From: a virus
Virus record (IMG/VR): IMGVR_UViG_3300030329_003236
Span: 1 to 29,146 of that record
Direction: 5' to 3' (one strand)
DNA: 29,146 nt
Made by a program: the position numbers and the translations under genes. Numbering within the stretch: the first letter of the stretch is position 1; each line of letters starts with the position of its first letter. This document shows, in pieces, positions 8,376-15,443 of the stretch. A model generated the notes under the pieces. That model ran no database searches. It was not told the origin of the DNA and worked only from the letters and a program-made list of their open reading frames with translations.

Positions 8376-9899
8376 ATGTCATTAGCAGAAGAGTTTAACC
8401 TGCTCTTTAGGGGCAGTGATATCGCTCACGGAACTTACGTAGTCAATGGTAGCAGGGATAGGGATGGTAAAAAGCAAGGGACTGCTAAAGTAATTCGTGA
8501 GCCTCCTACTGCAGAGTTGTGGGAGCAACATCTAAAAGGTGGTACTGGTTTAGGTATTATTCCTATTCGTAGTGATAATACCTGCCAGTGGGGTGCGATT
8601 GATATCGATGAATATGATGTTAGTCACACTGCCATTGTAAAGATGATTCGCTCCCATAAGATACCTGCGGTAGTAGGTAGAACCAAAAGCGGTGGAGCGC
8701 ACGTTTGGATGTTTCTTTCTGAGCCGGTAGAAGCAGTAGATATGCAACGTCGTATGACGGAATTAGCAGCAGCTCTTGGTTTTTCTGGTAGTGAAATATT
8801 TCCCAAGCAAACAACTATCTTACTTGACAGAGGTGATACAGGTAACTTTTTGAATATGCCGTACCACTCTTCTAAGAACAGCACTCGTTATTCGTTTGAT
8901 GACGAGGGTAATGGTCTTACAGCAGAAGAGTTTATAGCGTATGTCAAGCCTTACATTACTACGCCCTCTAACTTTCATAAGTTAGATTTTAGTTTTGGTA
9001 TAAAGAAGCAGGAACACTTAGATCAAGGCCCACCATGCTTGCAGCATTTATGCGCTCAAGGGTTTGGTGAGGGGTCGCGTAATAACGCACTGTTTAATCT
9101 AGGGGTTTATGCAAGGTTATACGATAGTGAAAACTGGGAAACACTTGTTCAACGCTATAACATGGATTATTTGATACCACCACTTAGTCACACAGAAGTA
9201 GGAACTGTAATCAAACAGTTGAATAAAAAAGAATACTTCTACAAGTGTGAAGATCAACCTATCAAACCGTTTTGTGACAAAGAAGTATGTAAGTCACGTA
9301 AGTATGGGGTAGGTCAAGGTGCGTTAGGTAGTGAGCTTAGTAGTCTAACCAAAATAGATGGTGATCCTCCTATCTGGATTTTAAATGTAGATGGTAATCG
9401 GGTAGAACTTTCTACCAATGGCTTAACCTCACAGATGCAGTTTCAAAAAGAGTGTGTAAGCCAGATTAATAAATTTCCATTAACGGTTGCTCAAAAAGCG
9501 TGGCAGGTTAGAATACAATCCCTTTTAGATAAACTAACAGTGGTAGAAGTACCGCCTGATGCTACATTCAAGGGTGAGTTTGAAGAACTGCTGTACTCCT
9601 TTGCTGCGGAAAGAGCCAAAGGTGAAGAAAGGGAAGACATATTGCAGGGTATCGCAGTTTGGGTAGATGAGCGTGTTTATTTTCAAATCAAAGATCTGAA
9701 GAAGCATTTAACGGTCAATGATTTTAACCACTATACATCTAATAAAATAACATTACGTTTACAGGATTTAGGGGCAGAAAAAATGTTTTGGCGAGTTAGG
9801 GGTAAGGGAGTTCATGTGTGGTCATTACCGCAGAACTATTTCTCCGACACAGAGCTAGAAATACCACTTCCCCCAATACCTAAAGAAGATATATTGTAG
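8376..9899 (+). CDS. Archaeo-eukaryotic-type primase (TOTE primase-like domain) with C-terminal Cys cluster
   Basis: The N-terminal half matches the primase domain known from TOTE conflict systems and many phages. It has LFRGSDIAHGTY near residue 10, the metal-binding DID at 76-78 (in WGAIDIDEY), SGGAHVWMF with His109 in the catalytic SxH position, and a following EIFPKQ block. These are the three motifs of the AEP primase-polymerase superfamily. The C-terminal part contains a helical region with Cys221 and, further on, Cys291, Cys300 and Cys305 in a Y-x-C...PI...C...C...YG arrangement. This is like the [4Fe-4S] or zinc cluster of primase large subunits, so this looks like a one-chain fusion of catalytic and priming parts. 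It would make primers for the DNA polymerase encoded 6 kb downstream. The start ATG is 2 bases after the previous stop; the stop touches the helicase start. Confidence 0.9.
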   Translation: MSLAEEFNLLFRGSDIAHGTYVVNGSRDRDGKKQGTAKVIREPPTAELWEQHLKGGTGLGIIPIRSDNTCQWGAIDIDEYDVSHTAIVKMIRSHKIPAVVGRTKSGGAHVWMFLSEPVEAVDMQRRMTELAAALGFSGSEIFPKQTTILLDRGDTGNFLNMPYHSSKNSTRYSFDDEGNGLTAEEFIAYVKPYITTPSNFHKLDFSFGIKKQEHLDQGPPCLQHLCAQGFGEGSRNNALFNLGVYARLYDSENWETLVQRYNMDYLIPPLSHTEVGTVIKQLNKKEYFYKCEDQPIKPFCDKEVCKSRKYGVGQGALGSELSSLTKIDGDPPIWILNVDGNRVELSTNGLTSQMQFQKECVSQINKFPLTVAQKAWQVRIQSLLDKLTVVEVPPDATFKGEFEELLYSFAAERAKGEEREDILQGIAVWVDERVYFQIKDLKKHLTVNDFNHYTSNKITLRLQDLGAEKMFWRVRGKGVHVWSLPQNYFSDTELEIPLPPIPKEDIL

Positions 9900-11419
9900 T
9901 GAAAATAATACTAGGGCCTCCGGGAACAGGTAAGACAACCAAGTTACTCGGCCTAGTAGAAAGCTATTTAACGAAGGGGGTAGAACCAGATAGGATAGGC
10001 TACTTTGCTTTTACACGTAGAGCCGCAAATGAAGCTATAGAAAGAGCTTGTTTGCGGTTTAATTTGTCTAAGAAAGACCTACCTTATTTTAGAACTCTAC
10101 ATAGTTTAGCGTTTCTACAGGCAGGGTTGAACCACAACCAGATCATTACAGAAAACCAGTATCAAGAGGTAGCTGATTGGTTAAAGGTTGGGAAGTTTTT
10201 TATTGATCATAAAACAAATGATCAAGGCCCATTCAAAGATTTTGGTTACGGAGATAAGTTTTTAGAGCTTATTAATATGTCCCGTATACTGCGAGAGCCA
10301 CTCAAAAAGGTTTACAAAGAAAGCACCGTTCCGTTGAAAACAGATTGGTCTAGGGTAGAATATGTAGACAGGGGTTTGGCTCATTGGAAAAAGACATTCG
10401 GCCTGTTTGATTTTACGGATATGCTCGAATACTTTATTCAGCATGAGCTTTCACCCAAGTTTGAGGTGTTGTTCATTGATGAAGCCCAAGACCTAAGTCC
10501 AATACAATGGGAAATGGTGCGCCAACTAGAACAAAACAGTAAGGAGTGTTACATAGCCGGTGATGATGACCAAGCTATCTTTCGTTATGCGGGTGCAGAT
10601 GTGCAGCAGTTTGTAAGTTTAAAAGGTGAAGTTACCTTACTTGACAAAAGTTACCGCATACCTGCTAGTCACCATAGGTTATCTAGCCAAGTAATAAAAC
10701 GGATAGTGGGTAGACGTGAAAAGATATTTGCCCCACGTGAGGAAGAAGGTGAAATACTGTGGCACAGTCATTCTGAAGAAGTTGATTTGTCACAAGGTGA
10801 CTGGTTATTGATGAGCCGAACCAGTAGAGGTGCAAAACAAATAGAAGAAGAGGTAAGGCGTAGGGGTCACTTGTATGTTTACAATAGCTCACAAAGCATA
10901 GACCATAATGTGTTAGAAGCTGTGCGGTTGTGGGAGTTACTGTTACAAGGTGAACGTGTAAGTGCTGAAAAAGTAAGGCTAGTGTATAAGCAGATGCTTT
11001 CTAGAACACAAGTAGCCTATGGACAAAAGTCTATGCCACGGGGAGAGGAAGGTAAGTTTTATTCACTTAGTGATTTAATGCAGGAACATGGTTTACTTCA
11101 TGACAAGCCGTGGGAAGTAGGGTTAGGTAAAGTTAGTGAAACAGACAAAACTTATATCAAAGCCTGTTTACGTAAGGGTGAGTCTTTAACAGAGGAGCCA
11201 CGTATACGTATTTCTACTATACACTCGGCTAAAGGAGCGCAAGCTACTAATGTGATGTTGCTCACCGATATCATGCGTAGGCCATACTCTATGTGGCGTA
11301 AGATGGATTACTATGATGAAGACGAAGCTAGGGTGTTCTATGTTGGTTTAACACGGGCATTGAAAAAGTTACACCTGATACACCCTATGTACAGTCAAGG
11401 TTATAGCTTACCGTACTAG
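9899..11419 (+). CDS. UvrD/Rep-like superfamily 1 DNA helicase
   Basis: All main SF1A motifs are visible: motif I GPPGTGKT (residues 6-13), a FAFTRRAANEA block, FRTLHSLA (Ia), motif II DEAQD (194-198), motif III AGDDDQAIFRYAGAD, motif IV LDKSYRIP, motif V STIHSAKGAQA, and motif VI FYVGLTRALKKL. At 506 residues it is shorter than cellular UvrD (about 720), with reduced 1B/2B insertions, as is common in phages. It unwinds DNA 3'-5' by family knowledge and probably serves replication or repair with the primase before it. The start is GTG, sharing a G with the TAG stop of the primase gene, so the two are coupled. It ends a transcriptional stretch: the next gene has its own promoter-like region. 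Confidence 0.93.
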   Translation: MKIILGPPGTGKTTKLLGLVESYLTKGVEPDRIGYFAFTRRAANEAIERACLRFNLSKKDLPYFRTLHSLAFLQAGLNHNQIITENQYQEVADWLKVGKFFIDHKTNDQGPFKDFGYGDKFLELINMSRILREPLKKVYKESTVPLKTDWSRVEYVDRGLAHWKKTFGLFDFTDMLEYFIQHELSPKFEVLFIDEAQDLSPIQWEMVRQLEQNSKECYIAGDDDQAIFRYAGADVQQFVSLKGEVTLLDKSYRIPASHHRLSSQVIKRIVGRREKIFAPREEEGEILWHSHSEEVDLSQGDWLLMSRTSRGAKQIEEEVRRRGHLYVYNSSQSIDHNVLEAVRLWELLLQGERVSAEKVRLVYKQMLSRTQVAYGQKSMPRGEEGKFYSLSDLMQEHGLLHDKPWEVGLGKVSETDKTYIKACLRKGESLTEEPRIRISTIHSAKGAQATNVMLLTDIMRRPYSMWRKMDYYDEDEARVFYVGLTRALKKLHLIHPMYSQGYSLPY

Positions 11420-11423
11420 CTAT

Positions 11424-11457
11424 TTGATAAATGTATAGGCATACTATAAAGGTAGTA
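11424..11457 (+). promoter_or_regulatory. Promoter with overlapping inverted repeat before the base-modification genes
   Basis: TTGATA (11424-11429) and TATAAA (11445-11450) form a sigma70-like pair with a short 15-base spacer. The -10 box sits inside TACTATAAAGGTAGTA (11442-11457), an inverted repeat of the form TACTA-N6-TAGTA seen at other promoters in this window, suggesting operator control of the modification genes. Confidence 0.5.
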
Positions 11458-11483
11458 TTTATTCTCAAAGAAAGGAGAAACAT

Positions 11484-12572
11484 ATGACATATGATTTTGA
11501 ACCGTTAAAAGAAGCCCAAATATTACAGAGTGGTTTTTTTCAGTGGATTGTTGAACGTCACCAGATTTACCGTAACAGGCTAGAGGGTAAACCTTTTGGG
11601 GAATGGTCTGACGACCATTGGTTGGAAAACTACAAGTTCACCAACCCATTCCGTGAAAACGACAGGGAAACTATATGGATGCGTAAAAACTTTACCCCTG
11701 TTTCTGAACTCAACAGCCCATACCATCCGAAGCAGGTGTTGACATTTAGGGATGCCACCCTAAAGAATAACATTGTAAATGCTGCTCTATACCGCATGGT
11801 GGGTACAAAAGATTTTGCAGAAGAGTTTTTATTTAGCCACGGTTGGATAACAGAAAACAACTACAACCCCAAACTCATAAAGGAAATAATTGAAAAACGT
11901 ATAAAACATAAGGAACGGTGTTTTACTGGGGCATACATAATTACTAACCAAGGAATCAAAGCCCCTAAATCTGAGGTGGTTATTGACCGTTTTATAACTC
12001 CTCTGTATGAAGATATAGTGCTTGACACAACCAACTTCCCCATGAACAACACAGCATCTTTTATGCAGCAGAGACTTATGCACTACCAGTTGATGGACTT
12101 TAAGGGGTTTGGGGGTGGAGGTTTTATGGCTTACGAGGTAGTTTGTGACCTCACCTATATGCCAACTTACAGAGGTAATGCTTCCTTCTATGAAAGTTGG
12201 GAAGAGCTACAACAAAAAGCTACGTTAGAAGATTTCGTAAGTGACAGATACTTCTGGGCTAATGCAGGTCCGGGAGCTTTACGTGGTCTTAACCGTATTT
12301 GGGGCAGGTTCCTAACTTCGCGTATGAACTTTGCTGAGTCTGTTGCAAAAATGAAGCACCTGCTTTCCTATAAAAAATTAATTGCAGAAATCTCTGCAGA
12401 GCGGGGTTATAAACCTATCAATCCCAAAGACATTGATATGCGGTGTATAGAGCATAGTTTGTGTGAGTACGATAAATATATGCGTGTTTTACGCGGAGAG
12501 GGTAGGCCACGGTCTGTTACTAAATACAAAGAAGGGAAAGTCTATCCCGTTGAACGAGGGCCAGTAGAATGA
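11484..12572 (+). CDS. aGPT-pyrophosphorylase / 5-hmdU DNA kinase helical-domain family protein (thymine hypermodification)
   Basis: The protein matches the helical family described for alpha-glutamyl/putrescinyl-thymine pyrophosphorylases and the helical domain of 5-hydroxymethyl-dU DNA kinases. It has FFQWIVERHQIYRNR (18-32), NYKFTNPFREND (49-60), a Gly-rich GFGGGGFMAYE block (208-218), AGPGALRGLNRIWG (261-274) and the C-terminal signature IEHSLCEYDKYMR (322-334) followed by GEGRPR. By family knowledge these enzymes act on hydroxymethylated thymine precursors in phage DNA, making a pyrophosphoryl intermediate that is replaced by another group. No P-loop kinase domain is fused here and none is seen nearby. 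A glycosyltransferase and a thymidylate synthase-like gene follow in an overlapping operon, which supports base modification. It starts after a strong AAAGGAG site and ends with ATGA overlapping the next gene. Confidence 0.85.
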   Translation: MTYDFEPLKEAQILQSGFFQWIVERHQIYRNRLEGKPFGEWSDDHWLENYKFTNPFRENDRETIWMRKNFTPVSELNSPYHPKQVLTFRDATLKNNIVNAALYRMVGTKDFAEEFLFSHGWITENNYNPKLIKEIIEKRIKHKERCFTGAYIITNQGIKAPKSEVVIDRFITPLYEDIVLDTTNFPMNNTASFMQQRLMHYQLMDFKGFGGGGFMAYEVVCDLTYMPTYRGNASFYESWEELQQKATLEDFVSDRYFWANAGPGALRGLNRIWGRFLTSRMNFAESVAKMKHLLSYKKLIAEISAERGYKPINPKDIDMRCIEHSLCEYDKYMRVLRGEGRPRSVTKYKEGKVYPVERGPVE

Positions 12573-13894
12573 AAATATTAATGACCATGTATCAGATACA
12601 AGATTATGGTGGGATTATCAACCATGTTGAAAACCTAACACAAGGTTTCCAAGAAGCAGGACACGTAGTAGATATAGTTATGTTGTGTCCTAAGCATAAG
12701 GCAATCAGCGTAACTTCTAAGCGTGACGATTGGCAGATTAACCCTAAAGGCACTGGCTATAGATACAACCAAGCCAGAGGGTGGTCAGGCATACCTAAAG
12801 TACCTTACCTTGATGATGCACGTAGGGAACAGTTTAGGCAGCAAACATTAGAGTATGATGCAGTAATATGGCATATCCCTGTGCCTACGTTAAACAAAGA
12901 CAACAAGGGGGTAACCCAGTGGGAGGAACTTTATCACCCACGGGCTAACCACTTTGGCATAATACATGATGGCAACTTTCCTCAACTGTATCCTCACCTA
13001 AACCATGTTAAAGAATTTTTTAAGGGTTTGATCTGCGTACATGAGGCTGCTTACTACTCAACACTCAAAACAGGTATAGACATTCCCTCTACAATGATTG
13101 TCAACCCTTTTGATTTGTCAGAGTGGCAAAAAGACCCAGAAGCGTATGCCCCATTGGACTGGAAAGACCGCAATGGTTTTGTGTCAGTACAGGTGTTTAA
13201 GGGTTGGAAGCGTGTCGACTCTTTGATACGTGCAATACCAAGAATGCAAAACAACGAGAAAAAGATAGTGGGCGGTGCAGGTATTGAGTACCGCTACATG
13301 ACCAGTTATGACAAGTGCAAGGATAAATATAAAGAGCCAGATGGCACACGTATTTGGGACAATGCTATTCGTTTTGACATGGACTATGTTGGGGTCATAC
13401 CTACCCCTACTTTTTATAATTATTTGAAAGAAGCAAAGCTACAGATTGACCCAAGTTGGTCGAAAAAGTATTCACAGTATGGAGCGCATTTTAATCGCAC
13501 CACTGTAGAAGCGATGATATGTGGGGCTGTGCCAGTTGCCACAGATTTAGGCATGATAGACAGTTTAGTTTTTCAAGCAGGTAGCAACTTCTTTCAGTTA
13601 GAGCATGACGCACAACCCGCAAATTACGCACACTGCATCGACTACTGGTTAAGTCATGAGGCTAGAGTACAATGGCGCACCATTCGCGAAAACAACATGG
13701 CTAACATTATTCCGCACTTTGGTCTTAACAAGGTAATCCCTGCTTACGAAAACTATATCAAACACGGAGAGTCCAACCATGCTTTTTCAAGGCAAACGCA
13801 TTTGAGATACAGAAGGGAAGACTATGACAGTGATGCTTACGTTAATTTATTGCAAGCCAGTGATAAAAACCTACAATTCTTTGGGATAAGGTAA
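12569..13894 (+). CDS. GT-B fold glycosyltransferase, candidate DNA-base glycosyltransferase
   Basis: The protein has the plan of a family 4-like retaining glycosyltransferase: an N-terminal GGIINHVENLTQGF loop (14-27) in the acceptor-side Rossmann domain, a middle VNPFDLSEW linker, a second domain starting near FVSVQVFKGWKRVDSLI, and a C-terminal sugar-nucleotide block with the EAMICGAVPVATDLG pattern (about 313-327) that carries the conserved Glu. Its start codon is in an ATGA overlap with the hypermodification gene before it, and its stop overlaps the start of the thymidylate synthase-like gene. The context suggests it transfers a sugar to a modified pyrimidine in phage DNA. Without context it could also act on a cell-surface or virion glycan, so the DNA substrate is inference while the fold is fairly sure. 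Confidence 0.88.
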   Translation: MKILMTMYQIQDYGGIINHVENLTQGFQEAGHVVDIVMLCPKHKAISVTSKRDDWQINPKGTGYRYNQARGWSGIPKVPYLDDARREQFRQQTLEYDAVIWHIPVPTLNKDNKGVTQWEELYHPRANHFGIIHDGNFPQLYPHLNHVKEFFKGLICVHEAAYYSTLKTGIDIPSTMIVNPFDLSEWQKDPEAYAPLDWKDRNGFVSVQVFKGWKRVDSLIRAIPRMQNNEKKIVGGAGIEYRYMTSYDKCKDKYKEPDGTRIWDNAIRFDMDYVGVIPTPTFYNYLKEAKLQIDPSWSKKYSQYGAHFNRTTVEAMICGAVPVATDLGMIDSLVFQAGSNFFQLEHDAQPANYAHCIDYWLSHEARVQWRTIRENNMANIIPHFGLNKVIPAYENYIKHGESNHAFSRQTHLRYRREDYDSDAYVNLLQASDKNLQFFGIR

Positions 13895-14916
13895 TGGAAA
13901 CATTTAGTGTGAGAGGCCCGAGTGAGGGTCTGTTTTTAGTGTGTCAGGCTATTAGGGCTGTGGGAAAAAGAAAGCAGTCACGTAATGGGCCAGTGCTTGA
14001 GTTCCCTACACCTGTGATAATCCAGTACAAAAAACCAGTTGAACGTGTTTTGTTTTACCCTCAGAGGGATGCAAACCCGTTTTTTCATTTGATGGAAGGT
14101 TTATGGATGTTGGCAGGTAGGCAAGACGTTGAGTTTGTAGATCATTACAACAGCCGGATTCATGAGTACAGTGATGATGGAAAAGTGTTTCATGGAGCAT
14201 ACGGTTTTAGGTGGCGACACTGGTTTGACATAGACCAGTTAGATATCGCTGTGGAGCGATTGAAAAACTACCCCAATGACAGACGCACTGTGGTAGCTAT
14301 GTGGGATGCACACGAAGATTTGATGGTTGAAAATAACTTCAAAGATGTGCCATGTAACACCAGTATTTATTTTAAACTCTGTGACGAAACAAACAAATTA
14401 GACATGACAATTAGCAATCGTAGTAATGACCTGATCTGGGGAACATTTGGTGCTAATGCTGTACACATGAGTATGTTGCATGAATACATGGCTGCTCGTG
14501 TGGGGGCAAAGATTGGTAGTTATTACCAGTTTAGCAATAACCTCCATGCGTATGAAGCGGTGTTAGATAAGCTAGGTAAGCATGAAGAAGGTACGTTCAA
14601 TCCTGACTATGACCCCTACTTAACTTTAGGTGAGGATGGTCTTTCTTATGACCCACCTCCTCTAGTGGATTACCCAGAGGTTTTTGATCAGGAGCTTGCA
14701 ATGTGGTTTCGTGACCCAGACAAGTATACGTTCGCCAACAGCTATTTGTTTAGGACTTGTACACAAGTGCGGGAAGCGTGGAAGCAATACAAAGAAGATA
14801 ATTTAGTTGGAGCATTAACATTTGCGGAGGGTATACATGATAGAGCGTGGCAAAAAGCCTGTGTCGAATGGATTGACAGGCGCATTCAAAAAAGACGGTC
14901 ATCCCAAGGACGGTAA
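13894..14916 (+). CDS. Thymidylate synthase-like enzyme (thymidylate synthase or dUMP hydroxymethylase)
   Basis: This is a ThyA-superfamily protein of 340 residues. Visible are the folate/dUMP core with FFHLMEGLWMLAGRQDV (63-79), a GAYGFRWR loop (101-108), the catalytic Cys154 in DVPCNTSIYF, the phosphate-binding NRSNDLIWG (175-183), Asn188 in GANAVH, and YQFSNNLHAY (211-220). Asn at the position of E. coli Asn177 fits a uracil (dUMP) rather than cytosine substrate. Thymidylate synthases and the phage dUMP/dCMP hydroxymethylases share this fold. Next to a 5-hmdU-type modification gene and a glycosyltransferase, dUMP hydroxymethylase is attractive, but sequence reading alone cannot separate the two. 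TAATG overlap at the start; the next gene begins 80 bases before its stop. Confidence 0.9.
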   Translation: METFSVRGPSEGLFLVCQAIRAVGKRKQSRNGPVLEFPTPVIIQYKKPVERVLFYPQRDANPFFHLMEGLWMLAGRQDVEFVDHYNSRIHEYSDDGKVFHGAYGFRWRHWFDIDQLDIAVERLKNYPNDRRTVVAMWDAHEDLMVENNFKDVPCNTSIYFKLCDETNKLDMTISNRSNDLIWGTFGANAVHMSMLHEYMAARVGAKIGSYYQFSNNLHAYEAVLDKLGKHEEGTFNPDYDPYLTLGEDGLSYDPPPLVDYPEVFDQELAMWFRDPDKYTFANSYLFRTCTQVREAWKQYKEDNLVGALTFAEGIHDRAWQKACVEWIDRRIQKRRSSQGR

Positions 14917-15262
14917 CGAAGGCTACATAGAAAAAGCCTTTACCAACTTGGATTTTTCAGATCTGACCCTACAGATGCGTAAGGTTTGCAGGGCAATGGA
15001 ATCTGACATAGAAACTCTTGTTGAAAAGGAGGAGGACTATGGGGATAGTTGGAAAAAGCGTGGTGGTGTCGGGGCGTTTATGATGTTGGCCCGTAAGTGG
15101 GATAGAATTGAAAACTCTTTGTCCGACAGGGTCGATGAGCGTTACGACATATTTCACGCTATGATGCAAGACATGAGGGACGATGGCATCTTAGATGACA
15201 TACGGGACTTACGTAGGTATTTACTCTTAGTTGAATCAGAGGTTTTAAGCCTTGACGAATGA
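14837..15262 (+). CDS. Nmad1/DUF1599-like nucleotide-modification-associated protein
   Basis: The ATG at 14837 has a good GGAGGG site six bases upstream. A TTG 15 bases earlier is in frame but poorly placed. The C-terminal 90 residues carry the pattern EKEEDYGDSWKKRGGVGAF, then MLARKWDRIENSL and a helical end with DIRDLRRYLLL. I recognise this as the DUF1599 family, named nucleotide modification associated domain 1, an all-helical MazG-like fold with acidic residues that could bind metal. The first 40 residues are a basic, probably disordered extension. It overlaps the thymidylate synthase-like gene by 80 bases, an unusually long overlap that ties it to the modification operon. A nucleotide-pool or base-modification role is inferred from family and context. 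Confidence 0.85.
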   Translation: MIERGKKPVSNGLTGAFKKDGHPKDGNEGYIEKAFTNLDFSDLTLQMRKVCRAMESDIETLVEKEEDYGDSWKKRGGVGAFMMLARKWDRIENSLSDRVDERYDIFHAMMQDMRDDGILDDIRDLRRYLLLVESEVLSLDE

Positions 15263-15443
15263 ACTTGATGAACTGGTTTTAGCAGAATGTAAGTGTGGGA
15301 CAAAGCGTAATATTTCTTTTCGCACACTCAAAAACAAATGGCCTCACTGCAAGGTGTGTAGCCAACCTATGATTATCAAACCTAACAAGCCGTTAGTTAA
15401 GGAAGACAAAAATGCAGATACCACTAATTCAGCCACAAACTGA
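15252..15443 (+). CDS. Small zinc-ribbon-like protein (63 aa)
   Basis: A TTG start at 15252 overlaps the end of the preceding gene by 11 bases; no ATG is available in this frame before the zinc motif. It carries CKCG (Cys at 13 and 15) and CKVC (about residues 33-36) separated by about 18 residues, a likely zinc-binding pair of knuckles, then a basic tail. Its end overlaps the DNA polymerase start by 32 bases. Its role is unknown; such ribbons in phage replication operons often bind nucleic acid or partner proteins. The start is uncertain. Confidence 0.65.
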   Translation: MTNELDELVLAECKCGTKRNISFRTLKNKWPHCKVCSQPMIIKPNKPLVKEDKNADTTNSATN

